From Renibacterium salmoninarum ATCC 33209 (GTDB lineage Bacteria > Actinomycetota > Actinomycetes > Actinomycetales > Micrococcaceae), in NCBI RefSeq assembly GCF_000018885.1, contig NC_010168.1:2976001-3040000 (forward strand): a stretch of DNA of 64,000 nt, read 5' to 3'. Every line of letters begins with the position of its first letter. Position 1 is the stretch's first letter. The position numbers and the translations under genes were made by a program. Of this stretch, positions 45,599 to 55,291 are shown piece after piece. A model generated the notes under the pieces. It was not told the origin of the DNA and did not search any database. It was given only the letters and a program-made list of their open reading frames with translations.

Positions 45599-48331
45599 CT
45601 AGCTCCGCGTTCGACGACGAAGCAGCAGTAAGCCAGCGCCGGCAGCTAACAAGAGCAGGCCAAGGAACAACGGCCATAATTGCGCCCCAGTTGCTGCCAA
45701 CGGATCCTGCGAACCCACCGAATCAGGATTAATCGAGTTACCGGCGCCTGGTTGACCAGTCCCAGGCTGAACTTCGCCTGGTTGAACACTGCTAATCAGA
45801 ATCGCGCTACTGGCCACCGTTGTTCCGTTGAGCACGGCGGTCAGAGTGTGCGCACCATCTGGAACATCGGTAGGGATCGTCAGCTGGGCCGGACCAGCGC
45901 CGTCTGAGCCGACGCTAACGTTCCCCAGTTTGACCGGCGTGGAATGCAACCAGATTTCTACCGTTGCGCCGGCGTTGAACCCGCTCAGCGAAACCTTGAT
46001 CTGTGCTCCGGCGCTAGCGTTTTGCGGAGCTTCGATCTTCGGCGTGCCCGGCTGGACTGAGACTGGCGGGACTACCACTGCGGCCGCAGCAGCCGAAACG
46101 TTTCCGGCCACATCGCTTGCCCGGTACAGCAAGGACACGCCACCCTCGCCTGCGGCCACCGGCGAGCTGTATGCCTGCCAGGTCTTGCCGCCGTCGAGCG
46201 AATACTCGGTGGAGCCAATCCCAGAACCACTATCACTCGCAGTAACCGAAATTTTTCGATCTGCAACGGTCGCGGAAACCAGTGGTAGCACGGTATCTAC
46301 TTTGAGCGGCAGGGACTGAGCGGTCTCCACATTGCCAGCCTTATCCGTCGAGCGGTATTCGAAAGCCAGAGCACCATCGGGAACTGAAACCGGCGCGGTG
46401 TAATCGGTCCACGCACCATCAGCCAAGCGATATTGCGTCGAGGCAACCGCTACATCGTCAGTGGCGCTCAATGACACGGTCGGCGTACTCACATACCAGC
46501 CAGAACTGGACGGCGTTCCGCTCACCGAGGCGGTAGTCACCGGTGCTTTGCTATCCGGCGGCGAACAGTTGAACTTCGCATTGCCCCAAATGCCGTGCGC
46601 ACCGTTGATCGCATCCGCGTTTGCCGGATCGAGCGAAAGCTCCAGATACTGCACCCCGGTCAAGTCTGTCTTGATCGGCTCCGGCGCGAATCCTGGCGTA
46701 AATGTCCGGCTCTGATAAAGCTGACGGCCATCGCCGTTCACGGTGAAAATGATCTTGCCGCCAAAGTCCTTCTCTAGGCCCACCTCCGCGCTAAACGAGC
46801 TGCATTGACCGCCCAGATAATAAGTAATCTTGCTCGGCGCGTGCGCACCAAGACCCTTGGTGTAGCTAGGGTTGGTGCCGGTTGCCGGATCGGTGTAATT
46901 GATCGCAAGCGGCAAATCGGGCGAGTCTGCAGCGTCCTTATTAGCCACATCTTTACCGATCACGCCGTAGCCATTGCTGGCACTAACCCACGGCAAATCC
47001 GAGGCGAAGACATCTTTATTCGGCGCAGTGGGCAGTTTTTGCGTGACCACCTTCCAGTCGAAGAACTTCACGTTCGTCGCGACCGGCAGCGTGACTGAAG
47101 CCAGTTCTTTACCAGGGATCAATCGCAGCGAATTCGAAAATGCTTGGTACTTGTATTGCGTGTACTCGGGAGATGGGCCATTGGCGTTGTTACGGCCCTG
47201 GCTTGAAACCGCAAGCACACCGCCGCCCAGATCCTTGGGCTGCAGCCAGTTCGGGAAGAACACGGTCTGCTTTTGCTTCGTTCCATCCGCATAGGTCAGC
47301 GTCAGCTCAGGGCTCACACCCTTTGCGCTTGCTGCAGACGCCAGCACCGCCAAGTGCGTGCCAGTTCCCTTTAGCGCAATAGTCTGGCCATTGAGTGCAA
47401 CGGAGTTGTTGACATCGGGCCCGGCCGAGGGCCAGCTGTAGTTAATCACCGTGCCGTCAGCGGTGGTCACCGGCACCGGGCTTCCGGGCTTTACCCCACC
47501 TGCTGGTACCGAAGCGGAAGCCAGTTGTTCAGAGGAGAAGGTTGCGCCGCCGTCGAAATTTCCGCTCGCCTTACCTGCAACGGTGGTCACCGAGACCGCG
47601 TTATAGGCTCCAGAAAGGCTGCCATAGGCTACGTCGATCTGGTTTGCGCCACTCACGGTTTGTGCGGCTCCAGTGGAGTCTTGATAACTAGCCGCGGCTT
47701 CAAGCGTCTGCGCGCCAGCTGCAGAATCCTTGCCGGGAATCACCACAAACTTCGCGCTCACCGCAGCCCCAGCTGGCACACTCGCTACCGAATCGCCGCT
47801 GCTGGATTCCACCGTCCAACCAGCAGGAGTCTTGATGCTCAGCTTTACCTGGGTCTTTGCCCGGTCGCCATTATTAGTAAAGCTCGCAGTTGCCGTGCTC
47901 TTCGCACCCTGGAAGACCTGCTTGTCCAAGCTGAGCTTGACCTGCGCAGCACCGGCATCGGAATCTTTGCCACCTACCGCACTGCTGTCCTTCAGCACGA
48001 CGACGGCGCTGGCGTCTTTAGCAACTTGGCCGGCTTTGACCCGGACTACTCCGGCGGCGCCGTCGTAAAACCAACCGGTCTGCGCGGCGTCGAACGCTGC
48101 TTGGTCCACGACCGTGGCCAACTCAGCCCCGTCTTTGAGTACTGACGCCGGCTTCGAGCCGGAGTGCACGCTCAATTCGTACGGCCGGGAGGCCGCAATA
48201 CCGGCGTAGTCGCCCTTCCGGGCGCCGATCATTACCGTGACATCTCCCGCGTTCTTGACTGGCGCTTGCACTGCTAAGTCTTGAACGGCGCTTTTGCCTT
48301 GCTGGTAAGCGCGGCTAGTTTTATCGTCCTC
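45599..48331 (-). pseudogene. C-terminal part of giant wall-anchored GH31 protein (NEW3, NPCBM, Ig-like, LAATG)
   Basis: This frame continues the GH31 gene after the 7-bp duplication. Its domains in order: a NEW3-type alpha-galactosidase-associated domain (AKTQVKLSIKTPAGWTV), NPCBM (GLGAHAPSKITYYLGGQCSS ... GIWGNAKFNC), two Ig/OmpL47-like repeats (TASVSGTPSSSGWYVSTP ... FEYRSTDKAGNVETAQ), then a Pro-Gly linker with LAATG, a hydrophobic helix and RRRTRS. LAATG matches the LAxTG motif of class E sortases. The sequence is otherwise undamaged. It is cut off from the start codon, so it cannot be exported as a unit. Confidence 0.75.
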
Positions 48332-48332
48332 G

Positions 48333-50381
48333 TTAAAGGCTGAAGGCTGAAGACCCGCTCGGGTAAACGTTCAAAGTCAGCGCGGAGTCTTCCGGCACTA
48401 GCGAAGCATTAAGTGCCACGATGCCTTGCGGCACCAAGGCGCCGGCCCGAACAAAAAGCGGCAACGTCTGCAACGGTGCTTTGTAACCGTTGAGCTTCTG
48501 GCCGCCTTGGTAAACCGTGCCGGTCCAGTAATCAGCCCACTGACTGCCAGCAGGCAACACAATGCCGTTGCGAATATCGGTGCTGGCAGAAACCGGTGCG
48601 ACGCGATAATCCGGGCCGAGCATAAATTGATTATTGGCATCTGCACTGTAAGAGGCAGGGTCCTGCGGGAATTCAAGCGCCATGGTGCGGGCCATTGGCA
48701 TACCAGTGGCATTTGAACCCGCGGCGAGCGAATAGATGTACGGCATCAATTGCTGACGCAGCTGCAAGTACGAGCGATTGATCGCGGTAGCGGCATCGCC
48801 GTAGAGCCACGGCCGCTTATCAGTTGGTGCCAAGCCGCTCATTGAGTAGAGCGCTGGCGCAAATGCCTTCCATTGCAGATCGCGAACATAGCTTTCTGGC
48901 GAGCCACCAAAGATGCCGTCCACATCGGCGGTAGTGAAAGCCAGACCGGAGTTGCCAGAGCCAGCAATCGCCGGAACTTCCCAGCGAATCGCGTCCAAGC
49001 TGCCAGTGTGGTCACCGGCCCATTGAATGCCGCAACGTTGCGAACCGGCCCAGCCCTCGACCATAAGGGCCACGCCGCGATTTGCCGAGTACTGTTCAAT
49101 GCCGTTGTGCGCCGATTCGCAGCCGGTCAGCGCCATCCGGTAGCCCTCGCCAACCCAAGCCACATCGAGCTTACGCAGCGCAATCCCGTCCTGGCCTACT
49201 TCGGTGGGCTGATTAGTGAGTGAACGCTGGGTCCAGAGACCAGTTTTAAGATCGGCAGACTTCTGAATCTGCTGCACGGTGCCGCCCAAGCCTTTGCCCG
49301 GATTGGCCGGGTCGTACGGGCTTGGGTCCTTGGTGTACTCGCAACCGTAGCCGTCGTTGACCAGCATCCAGGCACCGGGCATGTCGTTGGTGTTGAATTG
49401 TTCAGCAGTTTGCACCGCGTCGAAGGTGTGCTGCTTAGGTGCGTTGGGATCGTTGAACCCTGAGGAGTAGTCGGGGTTAGAGCGGTTGTAGCAATCGGCG
49501 TCGCCATATTCCAGCGCGTAGACCGGTGGCATCATCGGCCGCCCAGTGAGTTTGGTGTAGCCATCCAGAGCCTGTTTGTAATCGCCAACAAAGTAGTAGG
49601 CGTCAAAGCGCTTTTCCTGATGAGTGCTGGTTTCTACCGGGCCAGTGCTGCCAAAATCGTAGCTGCCTGGCGCAAAGGTATTGCGGAAGACGCCATAGCC
49701 AGCGCTAGACATGTAGTACGGCACTGCATTGGGGTTGCCGCCGTCGGCCCAGTTGTAATCTTTGCTGATGTTGATGGTCTGCCCGGTGTGCACCGAGCGA
49801 CCGTTCTGCATGCCGCCGCCAAGGAACTGCTCGCCCGGCTGGCCCGTCAGTTGCTGCGTCGTCGAATCGCCAAAGCTCAGCGGAGCAGCTTCAGCCCAAA
49901 CCACGGATCCATCGGCCCGGCGCAAGGTGAATTTTCCGCTGGCTTTCTCTACCTCAAGTTTCAGGGCATAAGTGGAAATAGTGATGGTTGCGCCGTCTTT
50001 CACTACCACTGATGCTGCGGTGAATTTGTCTGCTCCGACGACAATATTGGCGGATCGAGCCGGGTCATTTTGCGTAGTGTTAGCCGGATCCGTCAGTGTT
50101 CCGCTCGGGTCGGCCTGAATGCGGAAATTCTTCGCGTCCAAAAAGCTCACTCGCAATGCGCCGGTAGCCGGTTTGAGCGTCACGGTCGCACCGTCTTGTT
50201 CAAAGCCGGATATTGCGCCGAGCGAGGTCCCATTCGCGGCAACCGGCACTTGGGCTTGGGTATTGCTACTGATAGGCGCCGCTTGCGCTTGCGTGGCACC
50301 AAACAACGGGCCAATAAGAGGCACCGTCCCTACGGTAATAAGTGCGGCCAAGCCCAAAGCAATTGAGCGGTTCGACTTCAA
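48333..50381 (-). pseudogene. N-terminal part of giant GH31 glycosidase
   Basis: Starts at ATG 50381 with a signal peptide (MKSNRSIALGLAALITVGTV ... AQA). A GH31 catalytic domain follows. The nucleophile Asp is in KLDVAWVGEG and the acid/base Asp in IQWAGDHTGSL; MVEGWAGSQRCG is strongly conserved around them. This variant recalls GH31 enzymes acting on host-type alpha-linked GalNAc or glucose, though I cannot settle the substrate. The frame stops at 48333 (TAA) because AGGCTGA is duplicated at 48337-48350. Removing one copy restores AFNEDDKTSRAYQQG. The truncated form keeps most of the catalytic domain. Confidence 0.78.
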
Positions 50382-50488
50382 AGCAGAAAAAACAGCACGG
50401 TGCCCCCATCAGGTCATCGTTGACTTTATCTGATCGTAATCACAACATATTGCTCAAGATAAATCAATAGCTGGCTACTCCATGACAA

Positions 50489-50545
50489 CACTGCACCACT
50501 TTTGGTCACTATTAAGCACTCATAACCTCGAAAAGTGGTGCAGCG
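50489..50545. repeat. Diverged palindromic repeat, copy 3
   Basis: Outer arms CACTGCACCACTTTT and AAAAGTGGTGCAG match the palindrome core, but the 27-base interior (GGTCACTATTAAGCACTCA onward) is different and does not form the CCTTAAAC stem. It lies between the divergent GH31 and ROK genes, unlike the others, which lie after stop codons. Confidence 0.6.
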
Positions 50546-50624
50546 TTTCGCAAATGGGGTGTTGCGTTGATCACATTCTGGTGTACCTTGTTTTAATCGA
50601 TAGGTAAGTTTCCAGACGATTGAT

Positions 50625-51869
50625 TTGGGTGAATGCGATGTCTCTACCGGACCCAGCAAACTCCGCATCATTAATGACCGAGCCGCGCTAAGCCGCATTT
50701 TGCGCGCCGGCGAAATCTCGCGCTCCGAACTAGAAGATCTCACCGGCCTGTCCAAACCCGCCACCGCGGACCTGCTCAGCCGACTTGAGTCCGCAGGCTT
50801 AGTACAAAAACAAGGCATGCGATCTGGCGGGCCAGGACCTAAAGCCCCACTCTGGGGAGTTCGCCCGGAGGTCGGCTTCGCTGCGGGGGTCCACGTAACC
50901 CCCGGTTTCATTGATGTACAAATCACCGATCTCTCCGGAACCGTCGTCTCGCAGCATCAATTCGCGGCATGTGCTTCCGCTGGCAGTTGGGTGCGTCGCG
51001 CAATCCAGGCCGCCTGCGTTACCGCGAAAATCTCAGAAAAACAGATTTTGCATACGGTGATCAGTTTACCAGGAGCGCTTGACCCGCGCAGCGGCCTGCT
51101 CAAGTTCGCCCCGCACATGCCCGCTTGGAGCAATTACGATCTGCTCGCAGCTCTGGATCTGGAGTTAGATATGCCGGTGACGGTCGAGAATGACGTCAAC
51201 CTGATGGCGTTGGCAGAGCTCGACAGCGGCCTGGCCGCTCATGCCGAAAACTTCGCCTTGGTCTGGATTGACTCTGGATTGGGTGCGGCAATCGTGATCC
51301 GGCGCGAGCTATTTCACGGCTTCACTGGTGGAGCCGGCGAAATTGATTACTTACCAATACCGGACCGCGCCCAAGCCGAAACCGGCATGGGCAGGCAGGG
51401 CGGCAAATTTGGTAATTTGCTCAGCCCCGATGCGATATCTGCACTCGCCCAGGCGCACGGACTGGAAAAACAAAATCCAGCACAGGCCGTCCGGACCGCA
51501 GCAGCCAACCATCAAGACCCGCACCATGCAGCCTTCCTCGACGATTTAGCCCTACGCATCGCCACAGGCCTTTCAGCCATAGTGACTGTGTTAGACCCGG
51601 AACTGCTGCTGCTCGGCGGCAGCTTCGGCGTTGCTGGCGGCGAGTATTTGGCTGATTTGGTGCGGATAAAAATTGGCGAAGTAATGGAAGCTCCGCATGG
51701 CTCAACCGCGGAAGTAATCGCGCTTGGCGGTTCTGCCGCAGCGGGTTCTGCCGCATCAAGTTCCAACCCCACAAGCTCAGCCGGTGATGCGCTGGCTGGC
51801 GCAAGTTCACTCGCCCTCAAACATGCCCGCGAAAAGGCCTTCGAAACCGGTTCAGTGATGACCGGCTAG
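50625..51869 (+). CDS. ROK-family transcriptional regulator
   Basis: A 414-residue repressor of a sugar operon. The winged helix (SRSELEDLTGLSKPATADLL) is at residues 25-55 and a sugar-kinase-like ROK domain follows (SLPGALDPRSG; VTVENDVNLMALAELD; GGAGEIDYLPIPD). The zinc motif CxCGxxGCxE, typical of ROK proteins, is absent. Only a TTG at 50625 is in frame with the expected N-terminus; a nearby ATG at 50638 is out of frame, so the start is uncertain. It precedes the ABC sugar operon and is its likely regulator. Confidence 0.8.
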   Translation: MGECDVSTGPSKLRIINDRAALSRILRAGEISRSELEDLTGLSKPATADLLSRLESAGLVQKQGMRSGGPGPKAPLWGVRPEVGFAAGVHVTPGFIDVQITDLSGTVVSQHQFAACASAGSWVRRAIQAACVTAKISEKQILHTVISLPGALDPRSGLLKFAPHMPAWSNYDLLAALDLELDMPVTVENDVNLMALAELDSGLAAHAENFALVWIDSGLGAAIVIRRELFHGFTGGAGEIDYLPIPDRAQAETGMGRQGGKFGNLLSPDAISALAQAHGLEKQNPAQAVRTAAANHQDPHHAAFLDDLALRIATGLSAIVTVLDPELLLLGGSFGVAGGEYLADLVRIKIGEVMEAPHGSTAEVIALGGSAAAGSAASSSNPTSSAGDALAGASSLALKHAREKAFETGSVMTG

Positions 51870-52005
51870 CTCACACGGTCGAAAGGCCGAAAACTTCATT
51901 CCCCACCATTGCGCAACACCTCAACAAGGCCTTGCGGCGATGGCTCGCACCCAAAACCGGTCCAGCAGGCTAACTTGCTGGCCCAGTCACCCACCAGGAG
52001 GAACC

Positions 52006-53370
52006 ATGCAACACAAACGCAAGTTCACCACCTCGTCGCTGTTGCCGGGGTTTACCATCGCCTTAGTCAGCACACTCGCGCTCACCGCTTGCGGCGGCGT
52101 CGGCAATAGTAACGGAACCGGATCGTGGCAGGCCGCGGCAGCGCCGTCGTCGTCGGACGAAAAGGTCAGCATCACTATCTGGAGCAAATTCGCGGACCGG
52201 GAACTCGCCGCGGTCAATTCAGTACTGGATAAATTCCACCAGCTGCACCCAAATATCAAGATCAAAAGTGAAGGCAATCAAGACGACGACAAGATCACCC
52301 AAGCTATTCGGGGCGGCAATGCGCCAGATGTCGCGATCTCCTTCACTACAGACAATATTGGCCAGTTCTGCAGCTCCGGTTCTTTCCAGAACTTGCAACC
52401 GTACTTGGACCGGGACAAAGTCGATCTGAATCAGATTCCGCAGGCCACCCGCGACTACACCTCCTTCCAAGGCACTCGGTGTGCGATGCCAATGCTCGCC
52501 GATGTTTATGGCCTGTATTACAACAAGAAAATGTTCGAAGCAGCTGGCATCAGCTCGCCGCCGAAGACCCTGAGCGAACTTGCCGCAGACACAAAGAAAC
52601 TCACCCAGTTGAACGCCGACGGCAGCATCAAGGTGGCCGGGTTCGTACCCACACCGGGTTTCTACGAAAACACCGTGCAGACGCTGACGCCGCAGTTCGG
52701 TGCAAAATGGCAGAAATCAGACGGCAAATCTGCGCTCGCGAGCGATCCGGCTTGGTCGAACATGCTGAACTGGCAAAAGGACCTCACGAATTTCTACGGC
52801 GCAGATAAGCTCACGCAATTTACGGCGTCCGCTGGCCAGGAATACTCGGCCGATAACAACTTCGAAACTGGTAAGACCGCGATGATGGTCGATGGCGAGT
52901 TTCGCACCGCGTTTATCGCCGCCGAAGCGCCAGACCTCGACTACGCGACGGCACCATTTCCAGTTCCGGACGATAAGCCTGAACTCTATGGCACCGCGTA
53001 CACCACCGGAACGATCATCGGCATCCCGAAGGGCGCCAAAAATGCCGGCGCAGCCTGGGAACTGATCAAGTACTTGAGCACGGACACCGACGCGTTGGTT
53101 GATCTTGCCAATGCGCTCAAGAACGTCCCCACCACGGCAGCTTCCGCGAAGTCTCCCAACCTCAAACTCACTCCGCAGTTCCAGACCTTTCTGGATCTAT
53201 TCAACGGCGGGAAATTGCAGAATAACCCTTCTTCCAACAACGGTGGCGCTTACATTAAAGTCGCTCAAGATTTTGCACTCAAATACGCCAATGGCGGTGC
53301 GCCGGATCTCGCTGCTGGGCTCAAAGAAGTCGATAGCCAGATCGACAATCTCTCCACGCTAGGTCATTAA
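52006..53370 (+). CDS. Sugar ABC transporter substrate-binding lipoprotein
   Basis: A 454-residue bacterial solute-binding protein (family 1). The start ATG has AGGAGG, four to five bases upstream. The signal peptide ends in the lipobox LTACGG. The fold has VSITIWSKFADRELAAVNSV and APDVAISFTTDNIGQFCSSG, MLADVYGLYYNKKMFEAAGI and late WELIKYLSTDTDALVDLA. It captures an oligosaccharide at the cell surface for the two permeases that follow. Confidence 0.9.
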   Translation: MQHKRKFTTSSLLPGFTIALVSTLALTACGGVGNSNGTGSWQAAAAPSSSDEKVSITIWSKFADRELAAVNSVLDKFHQLHPNIKIKSEGNQDDDKITQAIRGGNAPDVAISFTTDNIGQFCSSGSFQNLQPYLDRDKVDLNQIPQATRDYTSFQGTRCAMPMLADVYGLYYNKKMFEAAGISSPPKTLSELAADTKKLTQLNADGSIKVAGFVPTPGFYENTVQTLTPQFGAKWQKSDGKSALASDPAWSNMLNWQKDLTNFYGADKLTQFTASAGQEYSADNNFETGKTAMMVDGEFRTAFIAAEAPDLDYATAPFPVPDDKPELYGTAYTTGTIIGIPKGAKNAGAAWELIKYLSTDTDALVDLANALKNVPTTAASAKSPNLKLTPQFQTFLDLFNGGKLQNNPSSNNGGAYIKVAQDFALKYANGGAPDLAAGLKEVDSQIDNLSTLGH

Positions 53371-53372
53371 GC

Positions 53373-54350
53373 GTGGCAACAATTACTGAGGTGGCAACGC
53401 CACAACAGAAGGCGCCAAAAAAGAAGAACAACAAAGCTCGACGCCGACTCACCATTTTGGCCTTCATGTCACCGTGGATTTTGGGGCTCAGTATCTTCTT
53501 TCTGTACCCGCTGCTCACTACGGCCTACTACTCGCTCACCAATTTCGATCTGATCAACGATCCAACCTGGGCTGGCTTCAACAACTTCATCTACATGTTC
53601 ACCAAAGACCCGCTGATGTGGAAAGCCATTGGTAATACTGTCTGGCTGACCATCGCGATCACGGTAGGACGAGTGGGCTTCGGCTTGTTGACCGCGATCG
53701 TGTTGACGAAGCTCAAACGGGCATCTGGCGCCTTTCGGACGCTGTTCTATTTGCCCGCACTGGCACCGCCAGTAGCCGCGGCTTTGGCCTTCGTGTTCAT
53801 CCTCAACCCTTCCACCGGGCCGCTCAACCAGTTCCTCGGTTTGTTCGGCATTCAAGGCCCGCTCTGGTTCAACGACCCAGCTTTCGCGAAACCCGCGTTG
53901 ACCGTGATGGCCCTTTGGACCTCAGGCACCGTAATGGTGATCCTGCTGGCCTCACTCTTGGACGTGCCGGGCGAGCTCTACGAAGCTGCTGGCTTGGATG
54001 GTGCTAGCGGCTGGCAGCAATTCCGGCACATCACGCTGCCGTCCATCGCGCCAGTTCTGACCTTTGCGGTGGTCAACTCGATCATCGTCGGCTTGCAGTT
54101 CTTTACCGAAGCCGTGGTGGCTGGTTCGGTGGCTTCCGGGAGCTCCGCCGTCGCGGGTTCTTCGCTTTCGATCGGCTACCCAGATAACTCAACGATGACC
54201 TTCCCCATGCGGCTCTACGAACAAGGCTTCCACCAATTCCATATGGGCTATGCCTCAGCAATGGCCATTGCGTTGTTCCTGGTCAGCGCAATATTCACTG
54301 TGATTCTGGTCCGCCGGATGCGTTCGGCCGGCATTGGGGAGGAAGCATGA
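53373..54350 (+). CDS. Sugar ABC transporter permease, MalF/UgpA type
   Basis: A 325-residue six-helix permease. The binding-protein-dependent loop motif EAAGLDGASGWQQFRHITLPSI is near residue 205-225, with ASGAFRTLFYLPALAPPVAA earlier. Lys/Arg-rich N-terminus (KKKNNKARRRLTILAF) is cytoplasmic. The GTG start is two bases after the binding-protein stop. Its end overlaps the next permease (ATGA). Confidence 0.92.
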   Translation: MATITEVATPQQKAPKKKNNKARRRLTILAFMSPWILGLSIFFLYPLLTTAYYSLTNFDLINDPTWAGFNNFIYMFTKDPLMWKAIGNTVWLTIAITVGRVGFGLLTAIVLTKLKRASGAFRTLFYLPALAPPVAAALAFVFILNPSTGPLNQFLGLFGIQGPLWFNDPAFAKPALTVMALWTSGTVMVILLASLLDVPGELYEAAGLDGASGWQQFRHITLPSIAPVLTFAVVNSIIVGLQFFTEAVVAGSVASGSSAVAGSSLSIGYPDNSTMTFPMRLYEQGFHQFHMGYASAMAIALFLVSAIFTVILVRRMRSAGIGEEA

Positions 54351-55291
54351 GCGTCCTAGAAGCTCAGCAGAGCACCACACCGAAATTGCCCAAACTGCGA
54401 AGTTTTCGGCAACAAAATGCCCTGGCCTGGATTGGCAATCACGCGATCGCGATCGTGCTGGCTATCGGCTTCATCGGACCGATTCTGTTCATTGTGCTCA
54501 CCGCGCTCATGAGCGACCAGCAAGCACTAACCAAGAACCTCTGGCCTACCTCCTGGCACTGGGAAAATTTCGGTGAAGTGTTCGAAAAAGCACCAATGCT
54601 GGCGTACTTTGGCAACTCGCTGCTCTACGCAGGATTAGCGACGGCGTTCATGCTGCTTTCCAGCGTGCCGGTGGCCTACGCGCTGTCCAGGCTAAAGTGG
54701 CGCGGCCGGAACACCATGTTTTATCTGGTGATCGTGGCGATGCTGTTGCCACCGCAGGTGATTGCGGTTCCGATGTACGTCATCTGGGCCAAAATGGGCC
54801 TCACTGGCACGCTCTGGCCGCTGATTCTGCCGAACCTGCTCGGTGACGCCTTCAGCATCTTTTTGCTCCGGCAATTCCTGATCACCATTCCGCAAAGCTA
54901 CTCGGACTCGGCCCGGGTGGACGGCGCCTCGGAGCTTTCCATTCTTTTCCGAGTGATCTTGCCCATGGCCAAGCCAGGCATGGCCGCAGCCGCGCTTTTC
55001 AGCTTCCTCAACGCCTGGAACGACTACTTTGGCCCGCTGCTTTACACCGGGGAAAACCAAGGCAATTGGACGCTATCACTAGGGCTTGCCTCTTTCAGAA
55101 GTGTGCACCAAGTGCAATGGAACCTGACCATGGCAGCCACCGTGCTGGTGATGCTGCCGGTCATCATCTTGTTCTTCTTAGCCCAAAAACAATTCTATCG
55201 AGGGCATCAAGTTCTCCGGCGTGAAAGGTTAGACCAGCGTGAAAGTGACTGTAGTAGGCGGAGGATCCACCTACACCACCGAGCTAATTGA
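54347..55291 (+). CDS. Sugar ABC transporter permease, MalG/UgpE type, with a frameshifted tail
   Basis: A 314-residue reading frame for the second permease. The EAA loop is SARVDGASELSILFRVILPMAKPG. One inserted base after AAACAATTC near 55193 alters the last residues: in the ancestral frame it would end in ...QFIEGIKFSGVKG at 55232. The new frame adds about 31 unrelated residues and overlaps the next gene by 53 bases. The six helices are complete, so transport may survive, but the C-terminus that contacts the ATPase region is altered. Confidence 0.85.
   Translation: MSVLEAQQSTTPKLPKLRSFRQQNALAWIGNHAIAIVLAIGFIGPILFIVLTALMSDQQALTKNLWPTSWHWENFGEVFEKAPMLAYFGNSLLYAGLATAFMLLSSVPVAYALSRLKWRGRNTMFYLVIVAMLLPPQVIAVPMYVIWAKMGLTGTLWPLILPNLLGDAFSIFLLRQFLITIPQSYSDSARVDGASELSILFRVILPMAKPGMAAAALFSFLNAWNDYFGPLLYTGENQGNWTLSLGLASFRSVHQVQWNLTMAATVLVMLPVIILFFLAQKQFYRGHQVLRRERLDQRESDCSRRRIHLHHRAN

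Noticed and set aside
55239..55291. GH4 gene damaged by the permease overlap
   Set aside because: The GH4 frame is complete; only the upstream permease tail is altered.
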